Positions 1 to 5,334 of a stretch of DNA of 5,334 bases are shown in pieces (the stretch's first letter is position 1; each line of letters opens with the position of its first letter). The position numbers and the translations under genes were made by a program. This stretch comes from a bacterium (lineage in GTDB: Bacteria > Auribacterota > Auribacteria > Auribacterales > Auribacteraceae), in assembly GCA_021161885.1 (NCBI GenBank), contig JAGGZS010000280.1, positions 1 through 5,334 of the forward strand. Reading direction: 5' to 3'. The notes below the pieces were generated by a model that saw only the letters and a program-made list of their open reading frames with translations, made no database searches and was not told the DNA's origin.

Positions 1-1086
1 AATTAAAGCTGTAATAATAAAAATACCTGCGGATTTAATTAATCTTGGTTTGACGGTCGGTAAAAAAGCGGTAACCATAAGAGACCCAACAAGTAAAAGG
101 CTGTCTATTCTGGCGAAAAAAGTCAATCCCAGAATTAAGCCCGATAATAAATACTGCCTGAAATTTTGAGATTGCGAAAAAAAGAAAATAGACGCGAAAA
201 AGAAAAGCTGTACCATTATCTCTGAATTTGGATAACGAGCGTACCACACATTATGGACAGAAAATATAAATATAATAATACTGAACAAAGCGGTTTTGCC
301 GCCGAAAATATTTTTTACGCAATAATAAATTGCAAGAACAGATAACCACGCTAAAAAACAAGTTGAATATAAAGCGAATTTAATACCAAATAAAGCGAAT
401 GGCAAAGCTATGAATGAACTGTAAAGATGAAAAAACTGGGGCGCTATTTTTCCTTCTTTATGGTCAATTAAATAAAAACCGGGCAGATACATACCGGTTC
501 CGCCTGACCGGTCATAATTATAAAGTAAATTGTTATCGTAAAATTTTTTTGAGAACTCGGGAATAGAATGTTCTTTAAAAATCAAAGTTCTGTGGTTAGC
601 AATATTCATCGCGGTACCGAAATAAACCCCGGGATCACGCCCTCCGTTGATGCGGGGCATTGGGCGAAAAAAGAGAAAAACAGCTATGACAATAAAAATT
701 AGCGCGAAGTAATCTAATTTGTCCGGCGGGGTTATAAATATTTTTTTTCGAAACGAGATAAAAAACAGTGTTGATATCAATAATGAATTGATTACAAGCA
801 ATGTCGGCAAAGAAAATTTAAAAAAACAAGATAGAACTAAAATAATAAAACTGTTCCATGCCGTACCAAGAATTAAAATGCTGACACTAAAAACGCCTAC
901 ATTAATTTTCTTGCTTTTTGATGAAAAAAAACGGTATAAAAAAATACCCGGACAAATAAGCGAAAAACTTAAAAAAATAAAAGATAAAATAAAGCCTAAA
1001 ATGTTGTTTGCGCAGTAAAAACAGCGTAAAACAGATAATGCAGTAAAAACAAAAAAAATATAAAACAATTCTTTTTTTCTAACCAT
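1..1086 (-). CDS. GT39/PMT-like (GT-C fold) membrane glycosyltransferase, partial (3' end outside window)
   Basis: The frame is open from an ATG at 1086 down to base 1 (362 codons, no stop), so the C-terminal part is missing. An in-frame stop at 1123-1125 and AAAGG five bases before the ATG support this start. The product is very hydrophobic, with membrane segments near residues 8-20, 30-50, 65-88, 94-112, 125-141, 224-258, 264-280, 290-304, 312-343 and 350 onward. Between segments lies NGGRDPGVY (147-155), matching the acidic first-loop motif of GT39/PMT/ArnT-type enzymes; D151 is the likely catalytic base. YARYPNSE (282-289) and FFARID (323-328) are further signatures of this group. Such enzymes move a sugar from a polyprenyl-phosphate donor to lipid, glycan or protein on the outer face of the inner membrane. 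Four extra membrane segments precede the usual first one, including a PG-containing helix (ICPGIFL, 44-50). Donor and acceptor cannot be told. The family call is fairly secure; the exact subfamily is not. Confidence 0.82.
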   Translation of the reverse strand, partial: MVRKKELFYIFFVFTALSVLRCFYCANNILGFILSFIFLSFSLICPGIFLYRFFSSKSKKINVGVFSVSILILGTAWNSFIILVLSCFFKFSLPTLLVINSLLISTLFFISFRKKIFITPPDKLDYFALIFIVIAVFLFFRPMPRINGGRDPGVYFGTAMNIANHRTLIFKEHSIPEFSKKFYDNNLLYNYDRSGGTGMYLPGFYLIDHKEGKIAPQFFHLYSSFIALPFALFGIKFALYSTCFLAWLSVLAIYYCVKNIFGGKTALFSIIIFIFSVHNVWYARYPNSEIMVQLFFFASIFFFSQSQNFRQYLLSGLILGLTFFARIDSLLLVGSLMVTAFLPTVKPRLIKSAGIFIITALI

Positions 1087-1091
1087 AAAAA

Positions 1092-1096
1092 CCTTT
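1092..1096 (-). promoter_or_regulatory. Ribosome binding site of the glycosyltransferase gene
   Basis: AAAGG on the minus strand lies five bases before the ATG at 1086. It belongs to the nine-base string TCATAAAGG, which also occurs before the divergent TPR gene (1310-1318). It fixes the start of a gene that has no stop in the window. Confidence 0.6.
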
Positions 1097-1117
1097 ATGA
1101 ATTTTATTTTCCAATAG

Positions 1118-1147
1118 CCGTATTATTTAATGTATATTACAATACGG
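1118..1147. repeat. Inverted repeat CCGTATT-N16-AATACGG in the divergent intergenic region
   Basis: Perfect 7-base arms lie at 1118-1124 and 1141-1147, separated by 16 AT-rich bases. It sits about 32-61 bases upstream of the glycosyltransferase start, where a promoter or operator for that gene would be expected. The symmetry would suit a dimeric repressor or activator, but no regulator family can be named. The intervening AT-rich stretch contains TAATAT-like strings on the minus strand, but none has a credible -35 partner. Chance occurrence in AT-rich DNA is possible. Confidence 0.3.
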
Positions 1148-1196
1148 TTAAAAAATAAACTTAAATAAAAAAAAGGAATTTATCGGCGATTAGAAT

Positions 1197-1226
1197 TTGT
1201 TTCAGGCATCAGGTAAAAATTAATAT
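1197..1226 (+). promoter_or_regulatory. Weak sigma-70-type promoter candidate for the TPR gene operon
   Basis: TTGTTT (1197-1202) and TAATAT (1221-1226) are 18 bases apart, matching 3/6 and 4/6 of the consensus hexamers. Transcription would begin near 1233 and leave a leader of about 94 bases. In such AT-rich DNA a match of this quality is only suggestive; TTGCCT at 1245-1250 is a rival -35 without a good -10. Confidence 0.25.
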
Positions 1227-1257
1227 GCTTTCGAACAAATTAACTTGCCTAATTAAA

Positions 1258-1281
1258 AAAAGTTTGAAAGAATAAACTTTT
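1258..1281 (+). repeat. 8-bp inverted repeat (hairpin) in the leader of the TPR gene
   Basis: AAAAGTTT (1258-1265) and AAACTTTT (1274-1281) are perfect inverted arms around an 8-base loop. It is followed at 1299-1310 by a second small dyad, AGAGT-CA-ACTCT, just before the ribosome binding site. They could be operator half-sites or weak leader hairpins. The stems are AU-rich, so a stable RNA structure is doubtful. Confidence 0.25.
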
Positions 1282-1313
1282 AATAAATCCTTAAAAAAAG
1301 AGTCAACTCTCAT

Positions 1314-1320
1314 AAAGGAG
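1314..1320 (+). promoter_or_regulatory. Strong Shine-Dalgarno site of the TPR gene
   Basis: AAAGGAG lies six bases before the ATG at 1327. This is the strongest ribosome binding site within the three-gene rightward cluster, and it fixes the start of the signal peptide. Confidence 0.8.
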
Positions 1321-1326
1321 AAAATT

Positions 1327-3672
1327 ATGGATGTTAATCGCCTGAAAATCTATTTAATGACAGTTATTGTAATCCTATCCGCAACAGCATTTGTCTATGG
1401 CGTTCCCATGAATATGGATTTTATTCAAGCCACAGGCGCAGACCAAAACGAGCAGGAGGTTCTTGACGGAAAAATTCAACGGGCGATAAACAAAATAAGT
1501 ATTGGTGAGCCGGAAAGAGCTCTCGCGTTAGCAAATGAAATAACTTCCCAATATCCTTTAAACATTATGGCTTACATAATAAAAGGTCGGGCATATGAAA
1601 AATTAGGAGATATTGCTAAAGCCGAAGAGGCATATAATAAAGTTATTGAGATTGATCCAGGTGATTCACGCCCGTACGCTCAGCTTGGACTCATTTATTA
1701 TTTTCAAAAAAAAGATAATGAAACCGCCAAAGAATATTTAATTAAATCTATTGAGTTAAACCCGAACGCTCTTGAACCCCATAAAATTTTAAGTTATATC
1801 TATCTTGATGAAGGAGACGAACAATCTGCTTTAGCTCACATAAAACAGGGGCTTGCTCCGGGTGAAGAAATTGACGGACAAGTTGTTATAGCGAGTTATT
1901 ATTTTGAGAAAAAAAATTATGATAAAGTAATATCTATATGTAAAAAAATTATCTCTAACGATCCGGATTCAAAAGAAGCCCGAACCATATTAGGACAGAC
2001 TTATCTTGCTTTAAGCCAAACAGATAACGCTATTGATCAGTTCAAGCGGGTTCTGAAAAATAACCCTGATGACTACACCATTCTTCTTTTGTTAAGCCAA
2101 GCGTACCTTATAAAAGAAAATCGTGACGCCGTAATTAAATATCTCGAGAAAGCACAGATTGTTGAACCGGATAACCCGCTTGCTTATTTTATGCTTGGTA
2201 ACTTTTATCTTCTGGTAAAAAATAAAGACCGAGCTTTATTCCAGTTTAAAGAGGCGGAAAAACGCGATAAAAAAAATTTTGAAATTAAACTGAAAATCGC
2301 CATGTTGTACCAAAATATGAACGAAGAGGAAAAATCTCTCGAGAAATGTTTAGAGATACGTAAAATAGCAGGTTCTCTAACTAGAAATGAATTGCTTATA
2401 GCATTCAATCTAAGGAAATTAGGCAAAAATAAGGAAGCTGAAAAAATATATCTTGATATTATTAATAAAGAACCGGATAACCCGCAAGCCTTAATAAATA
2501 TAGCCGATTCCTATTTTGACGTGAACAATATTCAGGAAGCACAGAAATATTATGAAAAAGTTATAAAACTTAAACCGGGCGGGCTTATCGAACGCGATTC
2601 CTGTTTTAAATTGGCGCGTATTATGATATCCAAAAATGATCTTAATTCAGCGGAACAGATTTTAAAAAAAGCGATTAAAAAATTTGATAAATCAGAAATT
2701 TTACTTTTAACTTTAGGAAATGTTTATTTAGCGAAGAAAAACTATTTTCTCGCTCAGCAAACATATGAGAAGGGAATTGAAGCTCATCCGGATTTAGCCG
2801 ATTTTTATTATGGACTGGGGATAACTTATGCTTCACAAGACAAAAACAAAAAAGCCGCAGAACTCTTTGGTAAAGTTCTTCAGATAAAACCGAATTATGT
2901 TGATGCCGTAGCCCGGCTGATAAATATATATTTCAAAGAGAGCCAACGGGATAAGGCTTTAAATTTATTAAATAATAAAATACAGGAATTCCCTCAGGAT
3001 ATATCTTTTTTTGTTATTCTCGCAAATTTTTATACGAGATGCGAACAATATGACCTTGCTGAAGAAACCCTGCTTAAAGCTAAAGAACTGGAACCGGAAA
3101 ATATTAGTTTGCTTTCTTCTTTAAGCCGTCTTTATATATCAAGAGATAAAACTAAACAAGCCATTGCGATACTTGAAAATATTGCCGACTTAAACAAGAA
3201 TTCCGCTGAAGCTTATTTTAGAATAGCTATGTTGTATGAACAGCAAAACGATATTAAATTGGCTATAGAATATTATCAAAAAGCCTACAAAATTGATCCA
3301 GGGCACCCGTTTGTTCTGAATAATCTCGCTTGGCTTATCGCGTCTTATGAAAACAAGCCGAAGGAAGGCTTAAAACTTGCGAAGAAAGCCCATTCCATTT
3401 TGCCTGACAGCGGACCGATTACAGATACTTACGGCTGGATAAATTTTATTCTCGGCAACCATACCGAGGCAAAAGAATTAATCGAAAAAGCGGCGCAGAT
3501 TACCCCGAAAATTCCAACAATACAATTTCATTTGGGCAAAATTTATTATATAATGAATAAAAAAACGGAATCCGAGCAGGCTCTCAAAAAAGCATTGGAA
3601 GTAGCGGGCGACTCTGATTTTCCTGAAAAACAAGAAACCATCGAACTTCTTGAGACTATAAAAACACAGTAA
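1327..3672 (+). CDS. Exported protein of about 21 tetratricopeptide (TPR) repeats
   Basis: The 781-residue product starts with a Sec-type signal peptide: basic MDVNRLK, a hydrophobic stretch (8-23), and likely cleavage after VYG (about residue 25). There is no lipobox cysteine, so a soluble periplasmic or secreted protein is expected. From about residue 45 to 760 it is a run of roughly 21 units of about 34 residues, each ending in the usual ...P-D/N turn (for example IEIDP 108-111, VEPDN 279-283, KEPDN 381-385, YKIDP 654-658). Such solenoids are protein-binding scaffolds. The C-terminal part, NNLAWLIA (665-672), DTYGWINFILG (700-710) and FHLGKIYY (735-742), resembles the end of long TPR proteins such as PrsT of PEP-CTERM/exopolysaccharide loci and BcsC-like assembly factors. 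No barrel or PEP-CTERM domain follows. It is divergent from the GT-C gene and heads the likely operon with the thioesterase and trpD. TPR identity is sure; its partner is unknown. Confidence 0.93.
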   Translation: MDVNRLKIYLMTVIVILSATAFVYGVPMNMDFIQATGADQNEQEVLDGKIQRAINKISIGEPERALALANEITSQYPLNIMAYIIKGRAYEKLGDIAKAEEAYNKVIEIDPGDSRPYAQLGLIYYFQKKDNETAKEYLIKSIELNPNALEPHKILSYIYLDEGDEQSALAHIKQGLAPGEEIDGQVVIASYYFEKKNYDKVISICKKIISNDPDSKEARTILGQTYLALSQTDNAIDQFKRVLKNNPDDYTILLLLSQAYLIKENRDAVIKYLEKAQIVEPDNPLAYFMLGNFYLLVKNKDRALFQFKEAEKRDKKNFEIKLKIAMLYQNMNEEEKSLEKCLEIRKIAGSLTRNELLIAFNLRKLGKNKEAEKIYLDIINKEPDNPQALINIADSYFDVNNIQEAQKYYEKVIKLKPGGLIERDSCFKLARIMISKNDLNSAEQILKKAIKKFDKSEILLLTLGNVYLAKKNYFLAQQTYEKGIEAHPDLADFYYGLGITYASQDKNKKAAELFGKVLQIKPNYVDAVARLINIYFKESQRDKALNLLNNKIQEFPQDISFFVILANFYTRCEQYDLAEETLLKAKELEPENISLLSSLSRLYISRDKTKQAIAILENIADLNKNSAEAYFRIAMLYEQQNDIKLAIEYYQKAYKIDPGHPFVLNNLAWLIASYENKPKEGLKLAKKAHSILPDSGPITDTYGWINFILGNHTEAKELIEKAAQITPKIPTIQFHLGKIYYIMNKKTESEQALKKALEVAGDSDFPEKQETIELLETIKTQ

Positions 3673-3681
3673 CAGCCGGTT

Positions 3682-4107
3682 ATGGATAATACAAACAAAT
3701 ATACCACGAAAATCAGGATAAGATACAACGAAGTAGATAAAATGGGCGTTGTGCACCATTGCCGATATTTTGTGTTTTTTGAGATTGGACGGACAGATCT
3801 TTTGAGGCAGTCTGGATTTACATATAAAGAATTTGAAGATAAAAATTTGTTTTTGCCGATAATCAACGTTTCATGCAGTTTTAAGTATCCTATAAAATAT
3901 GATGATATAATTCTTGTTGAGACAACTATGGATAAAATGACATCCGTTAAAATTGAACATTCTTACACTGTTTGGAACCACGATAAAACCGTTCTTCACG
4001 CAACGGCAAAAACAACACTTGCTTGTGTAAACCGAAACGGTGAGATACAAAAAATCCCCTGTTTTCTGCATAATTTAATCGGGTCGCAACGCAATCTTAG
4101 TAACTGA
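3682..4107 (+). CDS. Acyl-CoA thioesterase, YbgC/4HBT hotdog family
   Basis: This 141-residue protein has the size of a single hotdog domain. Its N-terminal motif runs RYNEVDKMGVVHHCRYFVFFE (14-34) and continues to R37 and LLR (40-42), matching the YbgC/4-hydroxybenzoyl-CoA thioesterase signature D-x-x-G-V-V-(Y/H)-H-x-x-Y. D19 is the expected catalytic acid. The usual tyrosine before the conserved histidine is His here (H25-H26). Members hydrolyse acyl-CoA or acyl-ACP thioesters in the cytosol, as tetramers; no signal peptide or membrane segment is seen. The substrate cannot be predicted: YbgC proteins accept short acyl-CoAs, and some work next to Tol-Pal genes, which are absent here. The ATG is nine bases after the TPR stop with no real Shine-Dalgarno (CAGCCGG lies upstream), so translational coupling is likely. 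Family assignment is firm. Confidence 0.88.
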   Translation: MDNTNKYTTKIRIRYNEVDKMGVVHHCRYFVFFEIGRTDLLRQSGFTYKEFEDKNLFLPIINVSCSFKYPIKYDDIILVETTMDKMTSVKIEHSYTVWNHDKTVLHATAKTTLACVNRNGEIQKIPCFLHNLIGSQRNLSN

Positions 4108-4136
4108 AAATTAAAGATATATTGGACATTTTTTTG

Positions 4137-5174
4137 ATGAATTCATTATTTCCTCAAATAAAAAAGCTTATAGGTAAAAATAATTTATCCTCCGATGAAA
4201 TTTGCGATGCTTTTGAGGTGATGGTATCCGGTGCATCAAATCCTGCGCAGGTTGCGTCAATGCTCACTTTGCTTCACCAAAAAGGGGAAACGCCGGATGA
4301 AATTTATGGATTTACGAAATCATTATTAGCCCATGCGGTTAAGATTATGCCCCAAACAAAAACTCCGTGCATAGATACCTGCGGTACAGGCGGGGACGGG
4401 CTTAATACCTTTAATATATCTACTGCCGCAATGTTTATTCTTGCGGCGGCAAAGATACCTGTGGCAAAACACGGTAACCGTGGAATTACTTCAAAATCGG
4501 GCAGTGCTGATGTGCTTGCGGAACTTGGAGTTAAAATTGATATGTCTCCTTGCCTTGTACGCCAATGTATAGAATCAATTAACATTGGGTTTATGTTTGC
4601 GCCGTTATATCATCCGAGCTTGAAATATATCTCTGCGGTTAGAAAAAACCTGCCTTTTCGGACAGTGTTTAATATTCTCGGTCCGCTTGTCAATCCGGCA
4701 ACCGCTAAACGGCAGATTATAGGTGTATTCCATCCTGATTTTATTCCTATACTAATTGATGTGCTGAAAAAATTGGGCAAAGAGCGGGCTGTTGTTTTTT
4801 CTGGGGAAGTGCCTGAAAAAAATTGTTATATGGACGAAATATCTCCTTTCGGGCAAACAATATGTATGGAATTAAAAAAGGACGGCATAGTGGAAAAGTT
4901 TACTATTGATAACAAAAACTTAAACATTTCGTCTTTTAAATTGGATGATATAAAAGGCGGTTGCGCTGTACAAAACGCAAAGTTGATAATAGATATTTTA
5001 ACTAATAAATCAAGTGTTCCTGCCCGTGATGTAATAAAGCTTAACGCGGCGGCGGGATTATATATTTATGATAAAGTTGGTTCTATTGCGGACGGTGTTA
5101 TAATGGCGGACGAGATTCTTTGTTCCGGCAAACCTTTTGAAGTGCTTGAGCAGTGGAAATTATTTTCCGGTTAA
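4137..5174 (+). CDS. trpD: Anthranilate phosphoribosyltransferase
   Basis: The enzyme joins anthranilate to PRPP in the second step of tryptophan synthesis, in the cytosol. Numbered from the ATG at 4137 (345 residues, usual family length), it shows the PRPP loop GTGGDG (83-88), NIST (93-96), KHGNRG (111-116), SGSAD (121-125), the anthranilate-site H159 and R169, RTVFN (175-179), GPLVNP (182-187), the metal-binding pair D233-E234, and NAAAGL (303-308). A helical N-terminal domain precedes them. The frame also opens with TTG at 4122, five codons earlier. I prefer the ATG because family members begin directly at the first helix, but neither start has a good Shine-Dalgarno. The gene is 29 bases after the thioesterase and probably co-transcribed. 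No other trp gene is visible. Two points are unusual: GNRGITS where GNRAVSS is common, and a longer loop before D233-E234. Nothing suggests loss of function. Confidence 0.95.
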   Translation: MNSLFPQIKKLIGKNNLSSDEICDAFEVMVSGASNPAQVASMLTLLHQKGETPDEIYGFTKSLLAHAVKIMPQTKTPCIDTCGTGGDGLNTFNISTAAMFILAAAKIPVAKHGNRGITSKSGSADVLAELGVKIDMSPCLVRQCIESINIGFMFAPLYHPSLKYISAVRKNLPFRTVFNILGPLVNPATAKRQIIGVFHPDFIPILIDVLKKLGKERAVVFSGEVPEKNCYMDEISPFGQTICMELKKDGIVEKFTIDNKNLNISSFKLDDIKGGCAVQNAKLIIDILTNKSSVPARDVIKLNAAAGLYIYDKVGSIADGVIMADEILCSGKPFEVLEQWKLFSG

Positions 5175-5254
5175 AATGGGTAATCATTACTATTTTGGTA
5201 GAAACAGATTAATGGTTACTGAATATCCCCCGTTTTTATACGGTTAAAAATGGG
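5168..5254. repeat. Short direct repeat CGGTTAAAA(A)TGGG, two copies
   Basis: The copies lie at 5168-5180 and 5241-5254 and differ by one A. The first overlaps the trpD stop codon. Part of the motif, ATACGGTTAAAAA, occurs exactly at 5238-5250 and again at 1142-1154 in the other intergenic region. No function is known to me; slippage or duplication of the trpD end, or a small shared regulatory site, are both possible. Confidence 0.35.
5179..5237 (+). terminator. Possible intrinsic terminator after trpD (long-loop hairpin then T-run)
   Basis: Bases 5179-5189 pair with 5210-5220 over 11 positions, with two G-U wobbles, around a 20-base loop. The stem begins five bases after the trpD stop. A CCCCC run (5227-5231) could also pair with GGG at 5178-5180, and a run of five T (5233-5237) follows. 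The large loop and the gap between stem and T-run are atypical for a Rho-independent terminator, so it may instead be a processing or protein-binding structure. Its position between trpD and a separately promoted gene favours termination. Confidence 0.3.
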
Positions 5255-5295
5255 AGTGTTGCGAAATAAAATCATATAAAAAAGAGTGTTAAATT

Positions 5296-5304
5296 TGTTA
5301 TAAT
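5296..5304 (+). promoter_or_regulatory. Extended -10 promoter of the downstream gene
   Basis: TGTTATAAT is a perfect extended -10 element (TGn plus consensus TATAAT at 5299-5304). No good -35 hexamer lies 16-18 bases upstream (ATAAAA or similar), which fits the extended -10 class. Transcription should start near 5311, giving a leader of about 21 bases before the ATG at 5332. GAGTGTT repeats at 5254-5260 and 5284-5290 sit upstream. Confidence 0.65.
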
Positions 5305-5316
5305 GCGGATTAAAAG

Positions 5317-5322
5317 AAAGGA
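5317..5322 (+). promoter_or_regulatory. Shine-Dalgarno site of the downstream gene
   Basis: AAAGGA lies nine bases before the ATG at 5332, a normal spacing. Together with the promoter just upstream it marks 5332 as a true gene start. Confidence 0.6.
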
Positions 5323-5331
5323 TAAAAATAA

Positions 5332-5334
5332 ATG
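5332..5334 (+). CDS. Start codon of a downstream gene, cut by the window end
   Basis: Only the ATG is present, so the product is unknown. The call rests on the extended -10 promoter about 28 bases upstream and the AAAGGA site nine bases before it. The gene has its own promoter and so need not share regulation with trpD. A neighbouring trp gene such as trpC would be a reasonable guess from common gene order, but nothing here shows it. Confidence 0.5.

Noticed and set aside
35..247. Leftward 70-codon open frame
   Set aside because: It lies on the same strand but in another frame inside the glycosyltransferase, whose own frame carries the YARYPNSE and FFARID motifs.
719..1018. Rightward 99-codon open frame with a TTG start
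   Set aside because: It is antisense to the clearly coding glycosyltransferase frame, is lysine-rich from A-runs, and has no Shine-Dalgarno or recognisable domain.
1164..1174. A-rich run followed by AGGAATTT as a start of a small upstream gene
   Set aside because: No ATG/GTG/TTG at suitable spacing opens a frame of useful length.
1327..1401. Lipoprotein signal peptide, as in PrsT-type TPR lipoproteins
   Set aside because: There is no cysteine in the first 25 residues; the cleavage region is VYG-VPM, typical of a plain Sec signal.
2205..2426. Leftward 73-codon frame inside the TPR gene
   Set aside because: It is opposite in-frame TPR repeats and is an antisense shadow without start signals.
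3661..3681. Terminator between the TPR and thioesterase genes
   Set aside because: The nine-base gap and adjacent sequence hold no stem or T-run.
3478..3866. Two leftward frames spanning the TPR/thioesterase junction
   Set aside because: Both are antisense to well-recognised domains and have no ribosome binding site or motif.
3871..4071. Leftward 66-codon frame opposite the thioesterase
   Set aside because: Antisense shadow of the hotdog domain; no start signals or recognisable motif.
4122..4136. TTG at 4122 as the trpD start
   Set aside because: It would add five residues before the normal family N-terminus, and an ATG is available at 4137. It remains possible because neither start has a strong Shine-Dalgarno.
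4108..4136. Attenuator or leader peptide controlling trpD
   Set aside because: The gap is too short, and contains no Trp codons or alternative hairpins.
4304..4585. Leftward 93-codon frame opposite trpD
   Set aside because: It mirrors the conserved PRPP-binding region of trpD, so its openness follows from that gene's codons.

Overview
The window reads as ordinary bacterial chromosome from an AT-rich genome (roughly one third G+C by eye), using the standard genetic code and a mix of Shine-Dalgarno-led and leaderless-looking starts. The lineage cannot be fixed from sequence alone. A Sec-type signal peptide on a long TPR protein, and a polytopic GT-C glycosyltransferase whose catalytic loop would face the periplasm, suit a diderm (Gram-negative-type) bacterium. 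The TrpD variant motifs recall lineages around the PVC/Omnitrophota/Elusimicrobiota, but that is a weak inference. No rRNA, tRNA, insertion sequence, CRISPR array or phage gene is visible.

Layout. Positions 1-1086 (minus strand) hold the first 362 codons of a multi-pass GT39/PMT-like (GT-C) glycosyltransferase. It has no stop inside the window because its 3' end lies beyond base 1. Positions 1087-1326 are the divergent intergenic region, with starts on both sides, several inverted repeats and a weak promoter candidate for the rightward genes. Positions 1327-3672 encode a 781-residue exported protein built almost entirely of about 21 TPR units. A 141-residue hotdog-fold acyl-CoA thioesterase (YbgC/4HBT type) follows at 3682-4107, nine bases downstream. 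Next comes trpD, anthranilate phosphoribosyltransferase (ATG at 4137, end 5174). Positions 5175-5331 form a spacer with a long hairpin, short direct repeats, a possible 23-codon micro-ORF and a convincing extended -10 promoter. That promoter serves a gene whose ATG is the last three bases of the window.

How the genes work together. The TPR gene, thioesterase gene and trpD are co-directional with tiny gaps and no terminator between them, so they are probably one transcript, although their biochemistry is not obviously linked. The TPR gene and the glycosyltransferase gene are divergent neighbours. Long exported TPR proteins and GT-C enzymes often belong to envelope or exopolysaccharide assembly, so a shared envelope role is plausible but unproven. 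I see no clear evidence of a new biological system. The points most worth a second look are the TPR solenoid, the altered loop in TrpD and the structured, repeat-bearing spacer after trpD.
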